NCBI GenBank assembly: GCA_006503475.1
Contig: RSEH01000212.1
Location: 21,328 to 85,327, forward strand
Length of the DNA: 64,000 nucleotides
Direction of reading: 5' to 3'
DNA from: Stentor roeselii
Taxonomy: Eukaryota > Ciliophora > Heterotrichea > Heterotrichida > Stentoridae
Below are positions 17,989 through 28,072 of this stretch, piece after piece. Positions within the stretch are counted from its first letter, which is position 1; each line of letters opens with the position of its first letter. A model generated the notes under the pieces. That model was not told the DNA's origin. It made no database searches and saw nothing but the letters and a program-made list of their open reading frames with translations. A program made the position numbers and the translations under genes.

Positions 17989-18622
17989 TAACAAAACATT
18001 CACAGTCAAAAAACTTTTTCTCAGAATTTTTCGATTTTTCAGAAATTCTGAATTTTTCAACAAGATTCTTGATTTTCGTAGGAATTTCATTTGTATTGAT
18101 TCTTTGAAACAACTCTTTTTTCGCTACTTTCATCAACCGCATGTCATAGTTTTGAACTTCAAGATTTTCATTTGAAATTTTACTGCGACTTCGCTTTTTG
18201 AAATATCCTCGAATGCTTTTTATTTCTTCTTTTTGATAGTCTTTCTGTGGAGGAAAGTTGAAGACTTTAAAGGAATGTTTTGTTTTAGAGTCTGCCATTC
18301 TTGAAACTGGTCGAAATGTGTTGTAAGAAGAATTTCGATGATTTTGGTGAATTGGTTTGAAATTTTCCTGGTATTTCATTTGGTTTGTTATCAGGAAGTT
18401 ATCGTCGGAGGGCTTTTTGGGAGTGATGTTTATTATTGGAAGGTTTTTCATGTCTTTTGACTTGCTTTTGCATTTTGAGTTTTTACGTCTTTGTGAAAAG
18501 AGACGATTGTTGGACCTTGATTGGACTTCAAAGGTTTTTAGAATGTTTTGAAAGGACTCTCTTGAACTGGGAAAATCTAAACAACTTAACATTCGGTTTT
18601 TTTGGAGTCTTTCAACTGACAT
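17963..18622 (-). CDS. Unknown Lys/Ser/Asn-rich protein, 219 aa
   Basis: No family is recognised. The frame could extend upstream to 18802, but that part has no ATG and is Pro/Lys/Ser low complexity typical of the skewed 5' flanks here, so the start is set at the ATG at 18622 (MSVERLQKNRML). The product is basic, rich in Lys, Arg, Asn and Ser, with repeated RSRS/KSKSK-like patches, and ends with two Cys flanking Glu in FFDCECFVING. It may be a nuclear or cytoskeleton-binding protein, but that is a guess. Its last 26 bp overlap the convergent gene at 17467-17988. Confidence 0.55.
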   Translation of the reverse strand: MSVERLQKNRMLSCLDFPSSRESFQNILKTFEVQSRSNNRLFSQRRKNSKCKSKSKDMKNLPIINITPKKPSDDNFLITNQMKYQENFKPIHQNHRNSSYNTFRPVSRMADSKTKHSFKVFNFPPQKDYQKEEIKSIRGYFKKRSRSKISNENLEVQNYDMRLMKVAKKELFQRINTNEIPTKIKNLVEKFRISEKSKNSEKKFFDCECFVINGWETEG

Positions 18623-19176
18623 GATTATTGTTATTTGAGGATAGTTGGAGGGTGAGTTGGAATGGTTGGATTTGGTGGGTTTTGGAATGGAGAGGTTTAG
18701 AAGAAGTTTGGGTTTTGAGATGGAGGATTTTTTAAGTGGTTTTTGTGGATGCTTGGAAGGGGGAAGTAATGATATCCAGTAGTTCAAGTATTTATTCAAC
18801 AATTAAAAGCATCTTTGGATGGTTAGAAAGAATTTTTAATAAGTTATTAAATATATTAGTATATGTGTTTTAGATAATAGTGTGAATTTTATAGCTTGCA
18901 TAGCATACAAATTTTAAAAACTTTCAGCATGCTAGTTAGTAGAGTATAATTAATATCATATAACAACAAAGTGAATATTTGTTTTAATTAAATAATGTTG
19001 AGCAGTCTCTGATATATTTAATTCAACTCATCTAAACTCAAATATAATCCTTCCTAAAAGCCTTTATTTCAAGTCCTAGTCATTCCAAACCTTAAACCCA
19101 ACAACAAATTCCAATACCCATCATCCGTTCTGATTCCAATATAAACTATTCTAAATTATTCCCTGATAAAACAATA
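18623..19176. other. Intergenic, shared 5' flank
   Basis: There is no gene. The left part is G/T-rich on the plus strand, that is C/A-rich upstream of the minus-strand gene. The right 160 nt (19020-19176) are C/A/T-rich and G-poor upstream of the plus-strand gene. The middle is AT-rich without notable structure. Confidence 0.5.
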
Positions 19177-19668
19177 ATGGAATCATCTGAATCAGACGAA
19201 AGATCCTCGCCAGATTCATGGTCAACAAGTGACTTGAGTTCACTAGCCGAGTACTCCAGTAGTTTCCAAAGCATTTCCACAGACCACCTATCAAAAACAT
19301 CAGAAAAGGATTTAATTTATTCTATTTTTTCCTGGGCGAAATCGAAGCAGCCTCAATATTACGCAAATAAACAAATCCTCAAACCTTTTATTAAGGAAAT
19401 CTTTAAAGAGTCGCTGGACTTCCTTATGGAAAACTTTGACTTTCGTTGTTGCTCTTCAGTTCAACACTCTTCAAAATGTCTGAAAAGGTGGAAAGGGATT
19501 GAAGAAAAGATCTTGGAATTGGTAGATGAAGAGATTTTAATGGATCGACCTGTTTTTTCTATCACGAAGAGGCAAAAGAAAAGAGAAAGTGTTTTACTTG
19601 ATAAATCTCAACCTTTTTGGATTCAGAAGATTATGGTTCAGAACTTATTTATCAATAGTAAATACTAA
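19177..19668 (+). CDS. Unknown protein with CCxS-x2-H-x3-C-x3-W motif (paralog of 43746-44513)
   Basis: The 163-residue protein opens with a Ser/Asp/Glu-rich region (1-45), then a helical region, then RCCSSVQHSSKCLKRW and a following amphipathic helix. The same arrangement, KCCDSTNHCEECFLNW, occurs in the 255-residue protein at 43746-44513. The shared residues are Cys-Cys, Ser, His, Cys, Trp and Lys at fixed spacing. The motif could bind a metal (three Cys and one His), but this is inference. No known domain is recognised. Both genes are small, single-exon and plus-strand. The ATG follows GATAAAACAATA. Confidence 0.65.
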   Translation: MESSESDERSSPDSWSTSDLSSLAEYSSSFQSISTDHLSKTSEKDLIYSIFSWAKSKQPQYYANKQILKPFIKEIFKESLDFLMENFDFRCCSSVQHSSKCLKRWKGIEEKILELVDEEILMDRPVFSITKRQKKRESVLLDKSQPFWIQKIMVQNLFINSKY

Positions 19669-20079
19669 GTTATTTTTTAGCTTATGATAGGATAATCTTG
19701 TTGTCTTGATCATCTTCTAAGGCTCCTGAGTATTAAAATTGAGACTCCAGTAGTTTTAAATAATTTTATAAATCAAGTCTATGATTATCTGAGTATTTCT
19801 TAAAATACCACTTAACTCTTCTGAATAGGAAACTTTTCACAATTCACACAACTTTAAATAATTTAAATTTTTGTTAGTATCGGTCAACTATTCTTCAAAA
19901 ACAACCTTCTGAACAACAATACAAGCTTAAAACATTTCAGGTTTTATAAATGTATGAATAAATCATCTAAAATTAAGAACCCTCTGCTCCAAGTCTTCTC
20001 AATCACATTTAACACTAAAAACTCCAAAAAAATTGAAACCCTTATCACTCCAAACCATTCCCGTTACGCATCCTGTTAA
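19669..20079. other. Intergenic, no gene seen
   Basis: AT-rich, with no open frame and no clear motif. It becomes C-rich and G-poor toward the right, as 5' flanks do elsewhere in the window. This may be the remains of the promoter region of the kinase pseudogene that follows. Confidence 0.4.
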
Positions 20080-20930
20080 TCCAGAGTTAAAAACCTAAAT
20101 ATCCGAGATTTTTACCACCTAGGTCATGCTTTAGTCTCAGGAACCTTCAAAAAGTGCGAAAAATTGTTTAAAATTTCTCACCTGATTAAAAGTGTCAATA
20201 AAATTGATAGAAAATGAAAAAATCAAGTTACCAGGAGCTTTAATGCAATGAGACCAGATTTTCGTTTTATGAATCATCCAAATTTAGTGTAGATCTTAAA
20301 AACGTTCGAGAACAACAAAGATTTAAATTTTTATGAACTTTTAGAAGGAAAAAACTTGTCTGGCTTAGCGACTAGGAAGTTTCGATGAAAAACTGAAGCG
20401 GGGTGATGTTGAAGATGCTCAATGTGGTGAAATACATGCATTAAATTGGAGTTTATCATCGAGACTTGAAAATCGAAAACTTCGTTGGTTCGATGAAGGA
20501 TAATGACTTGAAACTTATTCATTTTGGATTTTAAAGTGATTAGAAATAGTCAGACAGATGATGACTGTTGTCGGGTTTTCTGATTATGTATCTCCTGAGG
20601 TCTTGACTGGCAGATACAAAGAAAAAATATGACTTTTGGAGTTAATAAGTAAATTTTTATATGGTTTTATGGGAAAATGCCTTTCAATGGCTGGGATACT
20701 CAAGACCTGATCAAGCAGATCTGAATATCTGCCATCAAGTTCAAAGGACCGCAGTAAGAAAAGGTGAGTTATTGGGTAAAAGAGCTCTGCATTCGCCTAT
20801 ATGACTAAAACGTTGACACAAGACTTTCAGTAGAAGAGGTCTAGAAGCATGACTGTTTCTGGAAAAATTAAGATATTCCTCTGGACTGAAAACTTCTGGC
20901 ATTCCTCAAAAATTTCATAATTCGATGAGT
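20080..20930 (+). pseudogene. Decayed calcium-dependent protein kinase (CDPK/CAMK-type)
   Basis: Translation in shifting frames gives the kinase motifs in order. RDFYHLGHALVSGTF (glycine loop, G's partly lost) is followed by NHPNLV and ILKTFENNKDLNFYELLEG near 20272-20350. HRDLKIENF and NDLKLIHFGF (HRD and DFG regions) lie near 20457-20535. SDYVSPEVLTGRYKEK (APE region) is near 20580-20626, MPFNGWDTQDLIKQI near 20677-20722, and DTRLSVEEV then KHDCF near 20815-20860. At least a dozen in-frame stops of all three kinds and two or more frameshifts interrupt it, and no ATG-led frame survives. The motif set fits the catalytic domain of a CDPK; no EF-hands are recognisable downstream. It is a nonfunctional relic. 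Confidence 0.8.
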
Positions 20931-20953
20931 CTTGGAACGCGAAGCGCTACTAC

Positions 20954-21047
20954 AATCAGAAAATTGAACAAAAATCAGAAAATTGAAATAAAATCATAAA
21001 ATTGAAATAAAATCATAAAAACTGATAGAAAATCAGAAAATTGAACC
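20954..21047. repeat. Five-copy 19-nt tandem repeat
   Basis: The unit is about AATCAGAAAATTGAAATAA, repeated five times with small changes (AATCATAAAA variants) directly after the kinase pseudogene. It is AT-rich and noncoding. Beyond it, to 21270, there is AT-rich sequence with no gene. Confidence 0.75.
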
Positions 21048-21270
21048 ACCTTTTTCTCCCTATAAAAACAAAAGCGAGACTTTCTATATCCTTCTAAAAT
21101 TAAAACTAGTCTCAAGTCTTCTTCATTAAAAATAATCAAAAGTGACCAACTAAAGACTTTCAACAGGTTTTATACCTGAACAACTCATTGCTTTCAGTAC
21201 AAAAGTTTTTATCTAAATTTAGACTAAAGAACACTAGAAGAATTAATATAAGAAATTAAAAAAACTCGTT

Positions 21271-23940
21271 TTAAGAGTTACTTACTAAATATTTTTTCTC
21301 TATCTTGAAACGGGTAGACAGGGCTAAAGAGTGTGAGTGTTGCTTTCTATTTACATTGAAAAAATCGTTTAAAAGCTTGTTTCCTCCGATTTTACCGAAG
21401 ACTTTCCCTGTTTCGATCGAGTAGCTGATATCGTCCTCTGGTTTCATTGAGTACCTTTCACATGAAGAGGGGATGCTTTCCACTCGATTTTTTATGCGTT
21501 TGTCGATTTTCTTTTGAAGACTTAAAGATTTTATATGGAAATGATTCACTATTGGGTTGAAGTAGTCTGGGCTTTTGTCTTCTGGGAATACAAAGACTTG
21601 AGGGATTATTGGAGTTTCTGTGTTTGAACAATCGGATTTTTTTGGGGATAAGGCTTTCGGTGAGGAAATCGGGTTTTGGAAAAGGTTTTCTTGCTTTTTA
21701 AATGATTTGGATATGCTTGGCTGGGGAGTCGTGTTTTTAGGAAATTTCACTAGTTTCATTATTTTGGATTTTTTGGAGATTAGAGCTTTTGACTCTTCTG
21801 CCTTGGGCTGGACTTCTGTGTTTGTGGTGGATATGTTTTCTGAACGGTCAAATGAACAATTAGAATCACTTCCTCCAGAATCACTATCAGGTTCAACCTT
21901 AGTAACCTCAATATTTTCCCACAAACCCTCACCAATCTCATCCTGACAATTTTCCTCAATACTTCCACTTTCCTCAATAATCCCAATTTCAATTTTCTCC
22001 TTCATTTTATTTTCCTTATTAATTTTCTTCAAAAAACTTTCAGCTTCATAAACTTTTCCATCTTTCAAATCTTTTCCCACTTGAAAATTTTTCCCATTTC
22101 CATCCAAATTTTTTTTATTGAGCCTATTAAAGAACTTGAGTCCTCTAATTTCCATTAAATGCCTTAAAAAGTCATTAGTCATCTGAAACTTTCTCATATA
22201 AATTCTCTGATCTTTGAAAATAAGACACAACTTGCAAAGATCAGCTCCAAGTGTAGCCAAGTCTTTTTCATCCATATGAAAATCTTCACTTCTGTTCTTT
22301 CCAAATGCTGATAATTTTTCAGGTCCGTAAAAAGAGGCTTCCATTGTATAACAATGACTGATGTTGAAGCTTTCCCATAAGACTACCCTTGCTGTGGCTT
22401 TTCGGTCGTCTTCCATACGAAAATGGGAATCTTTGAAACTGAAAAATTTGTTTCTTAAGGAAAAAAGATAAGGCACCACCCGCGCCATGACGTTTCTTCT
22501 GACGATAGAGGGCTCGTAGGACCTTACTCCACATCCATACATGAAGACGTTTCTTTTTTTAGTGTGTCCGTGCATATCACAAACCAAAACCAATTCATGT
22601 TTTTCTGAGACCGCTTCAATCATTTTTTTAGCAAAATAAATAGTAGGATGCAAAGCTTTATTGGGTTGGTTCCATCTTCTATTTAAGTCAATTCCAAGTA
22701 ACGAGCATCGATAATTTCCATATTTACACCCATCAGGATTAAGCATAGGAATGATTTTAAACACAAAGTTCTTCCTAAGTAACTTAGCCGGTCTAGAAGC
22801 GCTAATCAAGAAGTCAATAGCTCCTTTCATCATATAAGAAGAAACCGTTTCGCCACTATGTACTCGTGCAGTAAGCACGACAGCTTTTTTGTGTAGATGT
22901 TTATTTGCCTTATAATTTCCAAGTTTCTTATCCTGAAAGTCCTTTTTGATATTTTTAAGTTTAGCAAGTTTTCGAGAATTAGAAGAAACTGACCATTCAG
23001 CAGCTTCTTGTTCGAAGGGAAAATAATCTTTAACGCTTTGAGTGATGGTGACCATTCGACAGACGTTGCCTCCAAGTGACTTGCAAAGGGGGTCGACTCT
23101 AACAAAAGCAGGGTGTCGAGAGGCGATGTCGTTTAAGTACAGTTCAAGCTGGGTGTAGGTGTAAGGAACGGCATAGGCGAAGAAAACCAGGTCGTTTTCA
23201 TAGCGAAAGTCATAAGTGAAGCTCAATGTGAAGTATTTTTTACTTCCTACAAAGCGAAGTCCTTTAGGGTCTCCTGCATTTTCGACGTATGACAAGTCGT
23301 AACCGTCTCTGACCCATGATATTCCATTTTGACAAAATGATTGAGTTGAATACACGCAAGGTTTCATCCCTGAACAGTATAAAAGGTCTTTTTTTAGCAG
23401 GTTTGTGATTTTAAATGTTATTGAAGTCTTACGGGGGTTGGTGACTGAAAAGTAATACCAGTGGTTCTGGTCGCAGGTGTTGGTGTCGCTGTTAACGTAT
23501 AACATGTACTCGTAATCTGAGATTTTAACTGCTTTGTGCAAGTTTCCGCTTTCGAACTTACTGTTGAATGTTAGAGTCACACCGTCCATTGGCACTTCTA
23601 AGGAGTACTCTGAAATGAAAGGAGGGTCAGGGGTGTGGTACTTCATTCTTAAAAAGGCTGAATAGTCTGAATGGAAACTACCGGAATGAGAAGACTTGGT
23701 CATTTCTTTTTTTACTGATAGGGCCGGAGGAGCCTGAACTTGAGGATTAGCCGAATGCGAGATACAAGCCTTAGAATCATAAACTAACAACCCACCAAGT
23801 TCAAATTTTAATTTCGTCTCCGGTTGCTTCGAAGTTGTCATAAGAAGGTCAGAAACATCAGAAGGGTTGTAGAATTGGTTGTAGTTTAATGTGGAAAAAT
23901 CTATCGGACCACGAGGTCGCGCCCTGGACTCAGAAGTCAT
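21271..23940 (-). CDS. AGBL: Cytosolic carboxypeptidase (AGBL/CCP, M14 family)
   Basis: The protein has 889 residues from the ATG at 23940. CCPs trim glutamate from tubulin tails and other polyglutamylated proteins, which matters for cilia. The CCP N-domain (about 110-280) precedes the zinc peptidase domain: HSGET with His361 and Glu364, IPMLNPDGCKYGN and GIDLNRRW, zinc ligand His457 in CDMHGH, and catalytic Glu534 in TMEASFYG. The C-terminal 300 residues are acidic to basic and disordered. The frame extends another 28 codons upstream to an ATG at 24024, but that would overlap the divergent gene. The start at 23940 leaves 24 nt between the two ATGs and keeps all conserved sequence. Confidence 0.93.
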   Translation of the reverse strand: MTSESRARPRGPIDFSTLNYNQFYNPSDVSDLLMTTSKQPETKLKFELGGLLVYDSKACISHSANPQVQAPPALSVKKEMTKSSHSGSFHSDYSAFLRMKYHTPDPPFISEYSLEVPMDGVTLTFNSKFESGNLHKAVKISDYEYMLYVNSDTNTCDQNHWYYFSVTNPRKTSITFKITNLLKKDLLYCSGMKPCVYSTQSFCQNGISWVRDGYDLSYVENAGDPKGLRFVGSKKYFTLSFTYDFRYENDLVFFAYAVPYTYTQLELYLNDIASRHPAFVRVDPLCKSLGGNVCRMVTITQSVKDYFPFEQEAAEWSVSSNSRKLAKLKNIKKDFQDKKLGNYKANKHLHKKAVVLTARVHSGETVSSYMMKGAIDFLISASRPAKLLRKNFVFKIIPMLNPDGCKYGNYRCSLLGIDLNRRWNQPNKALHPTIYFAKKMIEAVSEKHELVLVCDMHGHTKKRNVFMYGCGVRSYEPSIVRRNVMARVVPYLFSLRNKFFSFKDSHFRMEDDRKATARVVLWESFNISHCYTMEASFYGPEKLSAFGKNRSEDFHMDEKDLATLGADLCKLCLIFKDQRIYMRKFQMTNDFLRHLMEIRGLKFFNRLNKKNLDGNGKNFQVGKDLKDGKVYEAESFLKKINKENKMKEKIEIGIIEESGSIEENCQDEIGEGLWENIEVTKVEPDSDSGGSDSNCSFDRSENISTTNTEVQPKAEESKALISKKSKIMKLVKFPKNTTPQPSISKSFKKQENLFQNPISSPKALSPKKSDCSNTETPIIPQVFVFPEDKSPDYFNPIVNHFHIKSLSLQKKIDKRIKNRVESIPSSCERYSMKPEDDISYSIETGKVFGKIGGNKLLNDFFNVNRKQHSHSLALSTRFKIEKKYLVSNS

Positions 23941-23964
23941 TTTGATTATTGGATTCAAGATATA
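23941..23964. promoter_or_regulatory. 24-bp gap between two divergent start codons
   Basis: Only 24 bp separate the start codons of the carboxypeptidase (minus) and the Cys-rich gene (plus). Any core promoter elements for both must fit here or inside the coding regions. GATATA precedes the plus-strand ATG; AATAATCAAA precedes the minus-strand ATG. Confidence 0.5.
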
Positions 23965-25290
23965 ATGAAAACTTTCAGGTATCGAGATCAGTACCTCAAC
24001 AAAACCTTTCCTCAGTTCATTCATGCCACAATCGATGAAAGTATTTTTTCACTAATCACAATATTTCTAGTTGAATCCTTGGCAAGGACGAAAAACTCAA
24101 ATGACTGCAACAGACTTTACACAATTTTCATCGACTTTATGAAGAAGTGGGAAAATGATGAAGGAAAAAAGGTTTTTAACAGACATCTCTCTAGAATCAT
24201 GGAAAAGGAAACTTTAGTTTCAAGGTTCATTGAAATCAGAGAAAATATTTCAGAGATTTATAGATTTTCAGATAATTTTATGAGAAAGGCTTTGAATTTT
24301 ACTGAAATAAATTTGAAAACTCGAACTGTTTTAAAGAAAGCTGCAGAGGTTTTTGGGGTTTATTTGAAGATCAATGATATTTTGTTTCCAGCTGAAGGGA
24401 TCGGTTGCCAGTTATTAGGAAATTTCGGGGTTTATGCCAAGTCACTTTGTCTTTACTATACTGAAGAAATGCATGCAATTGACATGAGTACCAGAAAACA
24501 TATTAAAAAAAAAAGATTTCCTTTTTACTACGACCCTTTAAAGAAAACAAGTATCGGCTTCAGGTATAACCAATTTGAACCAAGTAAAAAAACCTCTGTA
24601 AAAACTGACCAGAGTCAAATTTCAAACTTGATTCGGTACTTTGATGATCTTTCTGTAATACCTAGTAATCAGAATTCTTTTGAAATAAATATTTCAGTTA
24701 TTCAATCAACTTGCAATCGTCATCCCCAGAATTTAATTCAATCAACTTGCACCAATAGACACTGCATTCAATGTTTGTATGAAACGATTCAGTCTGGAGA
24801 AAGTTTTATTTCTTGTGGTTGTGGAGCAGAAATTTCAGAAAAAGATAAAAAAATGATTATTGAAATATTTGAAAGTCAATTAAAATCAAGAGACTTTCAA
24901 AGAATTGAGGATAATCAAGAAGATTTGCATGTGGATCAGTGTTCTACTGAGGAAGTTAAAAATGAACTGCCCCAAGTGGAAAAAAAGGAAATTTTAGATT
25001 ATCAAAAATCAACTCCTCCTCCGTTAATAAAGAAAAAAATTAGTGGAATTTACTTTGAGAAGAAAATGATTTGTTTTTATTGCAAGGTAGAGTCATACGA
25101 GTCTGAATTTCAAATTCATTGCAACTGCAGGTCGATATTGGAAGTAACAATGATTTGTATCGCCTGCCGGGCGAAAGTGATAGAAAAATGCGTGATATGT
25201 AACCAGAATTATTCTTTTTTCACGAAAGTAGCACTCGAAATCTACAACTTGACAAAATGTGCAAAAATGTTAAAAAACAAAAAAAAATAA
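23965..25290 (+). CDS. Unknown protein with two C-terminal Cys/His zinc-binding clusters
   Basis: The 441-residue protein has a helical N-terminal two thirds without a recognised domain. Cys/His groups follow: STCTNRHCIQCLYE with SCGCGAE (about 260-285), and a C-terminal cluster near 375-425 with FYCKVE, HCNCRS, CIACRAK and CVICNQN. These read like RING- or TRIAD-like zinc fingers, so an E3-ligase-type role is possible but not shown. A second Cys-rich gene with multiple RING-like clusters lies at 30152-31366; similarity between the two is only in this general character. GATATA abuts the ATG. The 56 nt after its stop separate it from the convergent LRR gene. Confidence 0.65.
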   Translation: MKTFRYRDQYLNKTFPQFIHATIDESIFSLITIFLVESLARTKNSNDCNRLYTIFIDFMKKWENDEGKKVFNRHLSRIMEKETLVSRFIEIRENISEIYRFSDNFMRKALNFTEINLKTRTVLKKAAEVFGVYLKINDILFPAEGIGCQLLGNFGVYAKSLCLYYTEEMHAIDMSTRKHIKKKRFPFYYDPLKKTSIGFRYNQFEPSKKTSVKTDQSQISNLIRYFDDLSVIPSNQNSFEINISVIQSTCNRHPQNLIQSTCTNRHCIQCLYETIQSGESFISCGCGAEISEKDKKMIIEIFESQLKSRDFQRIEDNQEDLHVDQCSTEEVKNELPQVEKKEILDYQKSTPPPLIKKKISGIYFEKKMICFYCKVESYESEFQIHCNCRSILEVTMICIACRAKVIEKCVICNQNYSFFTKVALEIYNLTKCAKMLKNKKK

Positions 25291-25346
25291 CTCTAAATTT
25301 TAAACCCTTCTCCAAACCTCAAACCTAAAAAAATCTCCAAAACTAT

Positions 25347-26687
25347 CTATCTTAAAACAACCATATGCGGACTAAGATCAAGAGGTTTGCTGGAATTATA
25401 AATCGTTTTAACCCCAACATCCCTAAACGCTTCCTTAAACCTATAAACAAAGAAAGTATCAGTCCTAAACTTGACAAGTTCAGGTGGTTCACTTTCCTTA
25501 ATCAAAGGTTTAGTCCTGGTGTCAAGTCCTTCCAGCCTCATGGCCATCATAGCGAGTTGTTTCGCACTATCATTCCTTCCATTCATTTCTTCCTTCTTCG
25601 CCTTGGCGTACAAGTTCTTTATTTCCTGCTTCAAAAAATCCTCATCACAAAGTTTCCAACGAAAAGTATTCATTCCATCTCTAAACTCTCGCCATTGAAT
25701 TTTCGCATCATTATTTCTATCCCAAGCCCTCATAACTTCAATAATGCTAGGCACATCATCAACAGGAACCTTTCCAATTCCAGCTTTATTTTCCTTGATA
25801 TCTCTTAAAACTTGTGACATTTCATCAAAATCAAGATATCCACTTTTATCTTTATCATAATTCCAAAACAACTTCTTTATCTCATTTTTTTCCCATTCTG
25901 AGACTCGGTTTTCAGGGCAAAGGCCGAAGTTTTGAGAGTTGGTCTTCACTTTTGATGCAAGAGGGGCGGGTTGTTCTTTGTACCTTTCCCAAGCGAAGGT
26001 GGTAGTTGCGAGTTTATCTTGTTCTTGTTGAAGTTGATATCTTTTTACTTTTATCGTTTTTACTTCTCGTTCCAAGTCTTTTTCACCTGTGCTTGGTTCG
26101 AATTTCTTGGGATTTTTAAAGACTTTACCTGAGCCGGTTTCCATGAGTTTTGCGATGATTGACTCTGCCCGAGTTCTTTCGGAATAAGTGACTTCTAAGT
26201 GAAGGTTACCATGTCTGTCGAATATCTTCAGGTTTGGAAGGGTCACGATTACCTTTTGTCGATAGTAAGGCTCTTCCGCGCAGGGGTTTCCGTAAAGGTC
26301 TAAGTGAAAAGTACTGAGACGTTCAATGTTCGTCAGCTTGCAGAGGGTCTTCAAGATCTTGTCGAGACCTCTTAAGTTGTTGTTCCCTGCCAGAAGAGTT
26401 TCTAAGAATTTGAACTTTTTGATTGAACCGTCTAAAGTCGTAAGGCAGTTGTTTTCAATGTAAAAGTGCTTGATTCGGAAACAGGTCTCCAGGTTGTTTA
26501 TTGAACGGATCTAGGGAGATTTTACTTTGTTGTTGTTAAGCCAGACTACTTCTAGGTTAGGGAAGGATTCGAAATTTTTTAAGATTTCTATGTTTTGGTT
26601 GGATAAATGGACTTCTGTGCAGTTTCGAGCGGATTTTGCGTTTTTTATTGGAAGGATGTTCCAAGGGTTTGAGATGTTTTCAGTCAT
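25347..26687 (-). CDS. Leucine-rich repeat plus EF-hand protein (two exons)
   Basis: Removing a 15-nt intron (26511-26525) joins two frames into a 441-residue protein that starts at the ATG at 26687. The N-terminal 165 residues are LRRs (VHLSNQNIEIL, LEVVWLNNNK, IKHFYIENNCLTTLDG, LETLLAGNNNLRGL, and a cap with LYGNPCAEEPYYRQK and TLPNLKIFD). Residues about 280-350 carry two EF-hands: DKDKSGYLDFDE is a good calcium loop, while the second (DRNNDAKIQWRE) is less canonical. The LRR-cap-EF order is typical of axonemal or basal-body scaffold proteins in ciliated cells, though no specific ortholog is claimed. Without the intron the first three LRRs would be lost at an in-frame TAG. Confidence 0.85.
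26511..26525 (-). other. 15-nt intron of the LRR/EF-hand gene
   Basis: In sense orientation the sequence is GTAAAATCTCCCTAG, in phase 0 between the Asn-Lys end of one LRR and the Ile-Arg-Ser of the next. It removes an in-frame TAG. Confidence 0.85.
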
Positions 26688-26848
26688 TTTTACAGTTATT
26701 TCGATTTAATGTTGCTGGGCTTTGTTTATGTTTCAGAAATTTGAAGAGAAAAAAAGAGATTTGATGTTTTAAGGAATTTTTGAATGAAGGAAAATTATTT
26801 GATTAGGTGTCTGGAAAAATTCTGTTTTTTGGATTTACAGAATATAAG

Positions 26849-28042
26849 ATGAAAATTAATTTAGATAAAAACACTGGGGAAAAAGACTTTAAAGATTTTG
26901 GCAACTTTACTACTGCTCAGAGACGAAACTTCTGGCTTAGGACTACTGGGGCAATGTATGAGATGAGCTACAATTCGCTTTATTACCCCCGAATACTTGA
27001 GCAAAATTCGTCTAGAGTCTCGAAGTTCACAACACAAATAGAGCGAGACCTTCATCGAACCTTCCCTGAAGATAGATATTTCGACACTCCCGAAAGTTTT
27101 TCAGTTCTAAAAAACATTTTAACAGCTTATTCCTTCCGCAACCCAAACATCGGGTACTGCCAAGGAATGAATTTCTTAGCAGGTCGTTTTTTGACGCTGG
27201 GCTTTTCCGAAGTAGAATCTTTTTGGCTACTGGTCCAACTGGTCGAGCGCTATTTACCATTCGAGCACTTTTCGACCATGACCGGAGTCCTCATCGACCA
27301 AAAAATTTTTGACTTTCATCTTCGGACCCGCTTGTCGAATGTGGCGAAACTTTTCGATTCTTTAGAAATCAACTCGTCGTTAATCACTGTTCAATGGTTC
27401 ACTTGTATTTTCGCTAACTCTTTTAGTCCTAAGGTTACTGCGAGGCTGTGGGACGAGTATTTCATTCATGGTCATAGCATTGTTTATAAAATCGCTTTAG
27501 CGATTTTTTGGATCAGTGAAGCTGAAATTTTAGAAAAAAGGGAACTTAGTCAGATTTGTGCAGTGATTCAAAAAAACTGCAAATCAATTCAATATGTTGA
27601 TGATTTCATTAAAATTGTCAACAGAAAACACTTCAAAAACCATCCACTAGTCCTTCAAAGACTAAACCAAATCGCAGTAAAAAAAGTGAATGAAGAAATT
27701 TACGGAAGGTTCCGAGTAGTTCTAACAGAATCCGAAATAATGAAAAAAATCGAAAACTGTGAAAATGACGAATTTTGCCGACAAATAAACATCTCAACCA
27801 GCAGTTTTTTTACTTTTATGGCAGACAGCGAAGTGAAAGTAATTGAAGACTACTGGCTTCGACCTGGGGTCGAACGTGAAAAAAACCTTTCATTGTTTCG
27901 AGAGAGTGAAAATTTAATGCTAGGGAAAAAAAATCATTTCTGTCAAATCGAAATCAACGAAGACAAGATCTACAACGACCAAGTCTCCAGTTCTTTCATT
28001 GAAATTCTAAAAGAGGTGCAGGAATTTAATGAAATTCAGTAA
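26849..28042 (+). CDS. TBC-domain Rab GTPase-activating protein
   Basis: The 397-residue protein has a TBC domain over about residues 25-250. Both catalytic fingers are present: IERDLHRTF (IxxDxxRT arginine finger, near residue 69) and YCQGMN (glutamine finger, near 105). Further family motifs are FWLLVQLVE, LWDEYFIHG and a final helix pair. It should stimulate GTP hydrolysis on a Rab and so control membrane traffic. The start is set at the ATG at 26849, which is preceded by AATATAAG; the frame extends 14 codons upstream but only to a GTG. The C-terminal 130 residues are poorly conserved. No TM segment is seen. Confidence 0.88.
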   Translation: MKINLDKNTGEKDFKDFGNFTTAQRRNFWLRTTGAMYEMSYNSLYYPRILEQNSSRVSKFTTQIERDLHRTFPEDRYFDTPESFSVLKNILTAYSFRNPNIGYCQGMNFLAGRFLTLGFSEVESFWLLVQLVERYLPFEHFSTMTGVLIDQKIFDFHLRTRLSNVAKLFDSLEINSSLITVQWFTCIFANSFSPKVTARLWDEYFIHGHSIVYKIALAIFWISEAEILEKRELSQICAVIQKNCKSIQYVDDFIKIVNRKHFKNHPLVLQRLNQIAVKKVNEEIYGRFRVVLTESEIMKKIENCENDEFCRQINISTSSFFTFMADSEVKVIEDYWLRPGVEREKNLSLFRESENLMLGKKNHFCQIEINEDKIYNDQVSSSFIEILKEVQEFNEIQ

Positions 28043-28072
28043 TTTGATATTTATTATTTATTTGTAAATTGA

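Noticed and set aside
23940-24024. Longer carboxypeptidase start at 24024
   Set aside because: It would overlap the divergent gene by 60 bp, and the extra 28 residues add no conserved sequence.
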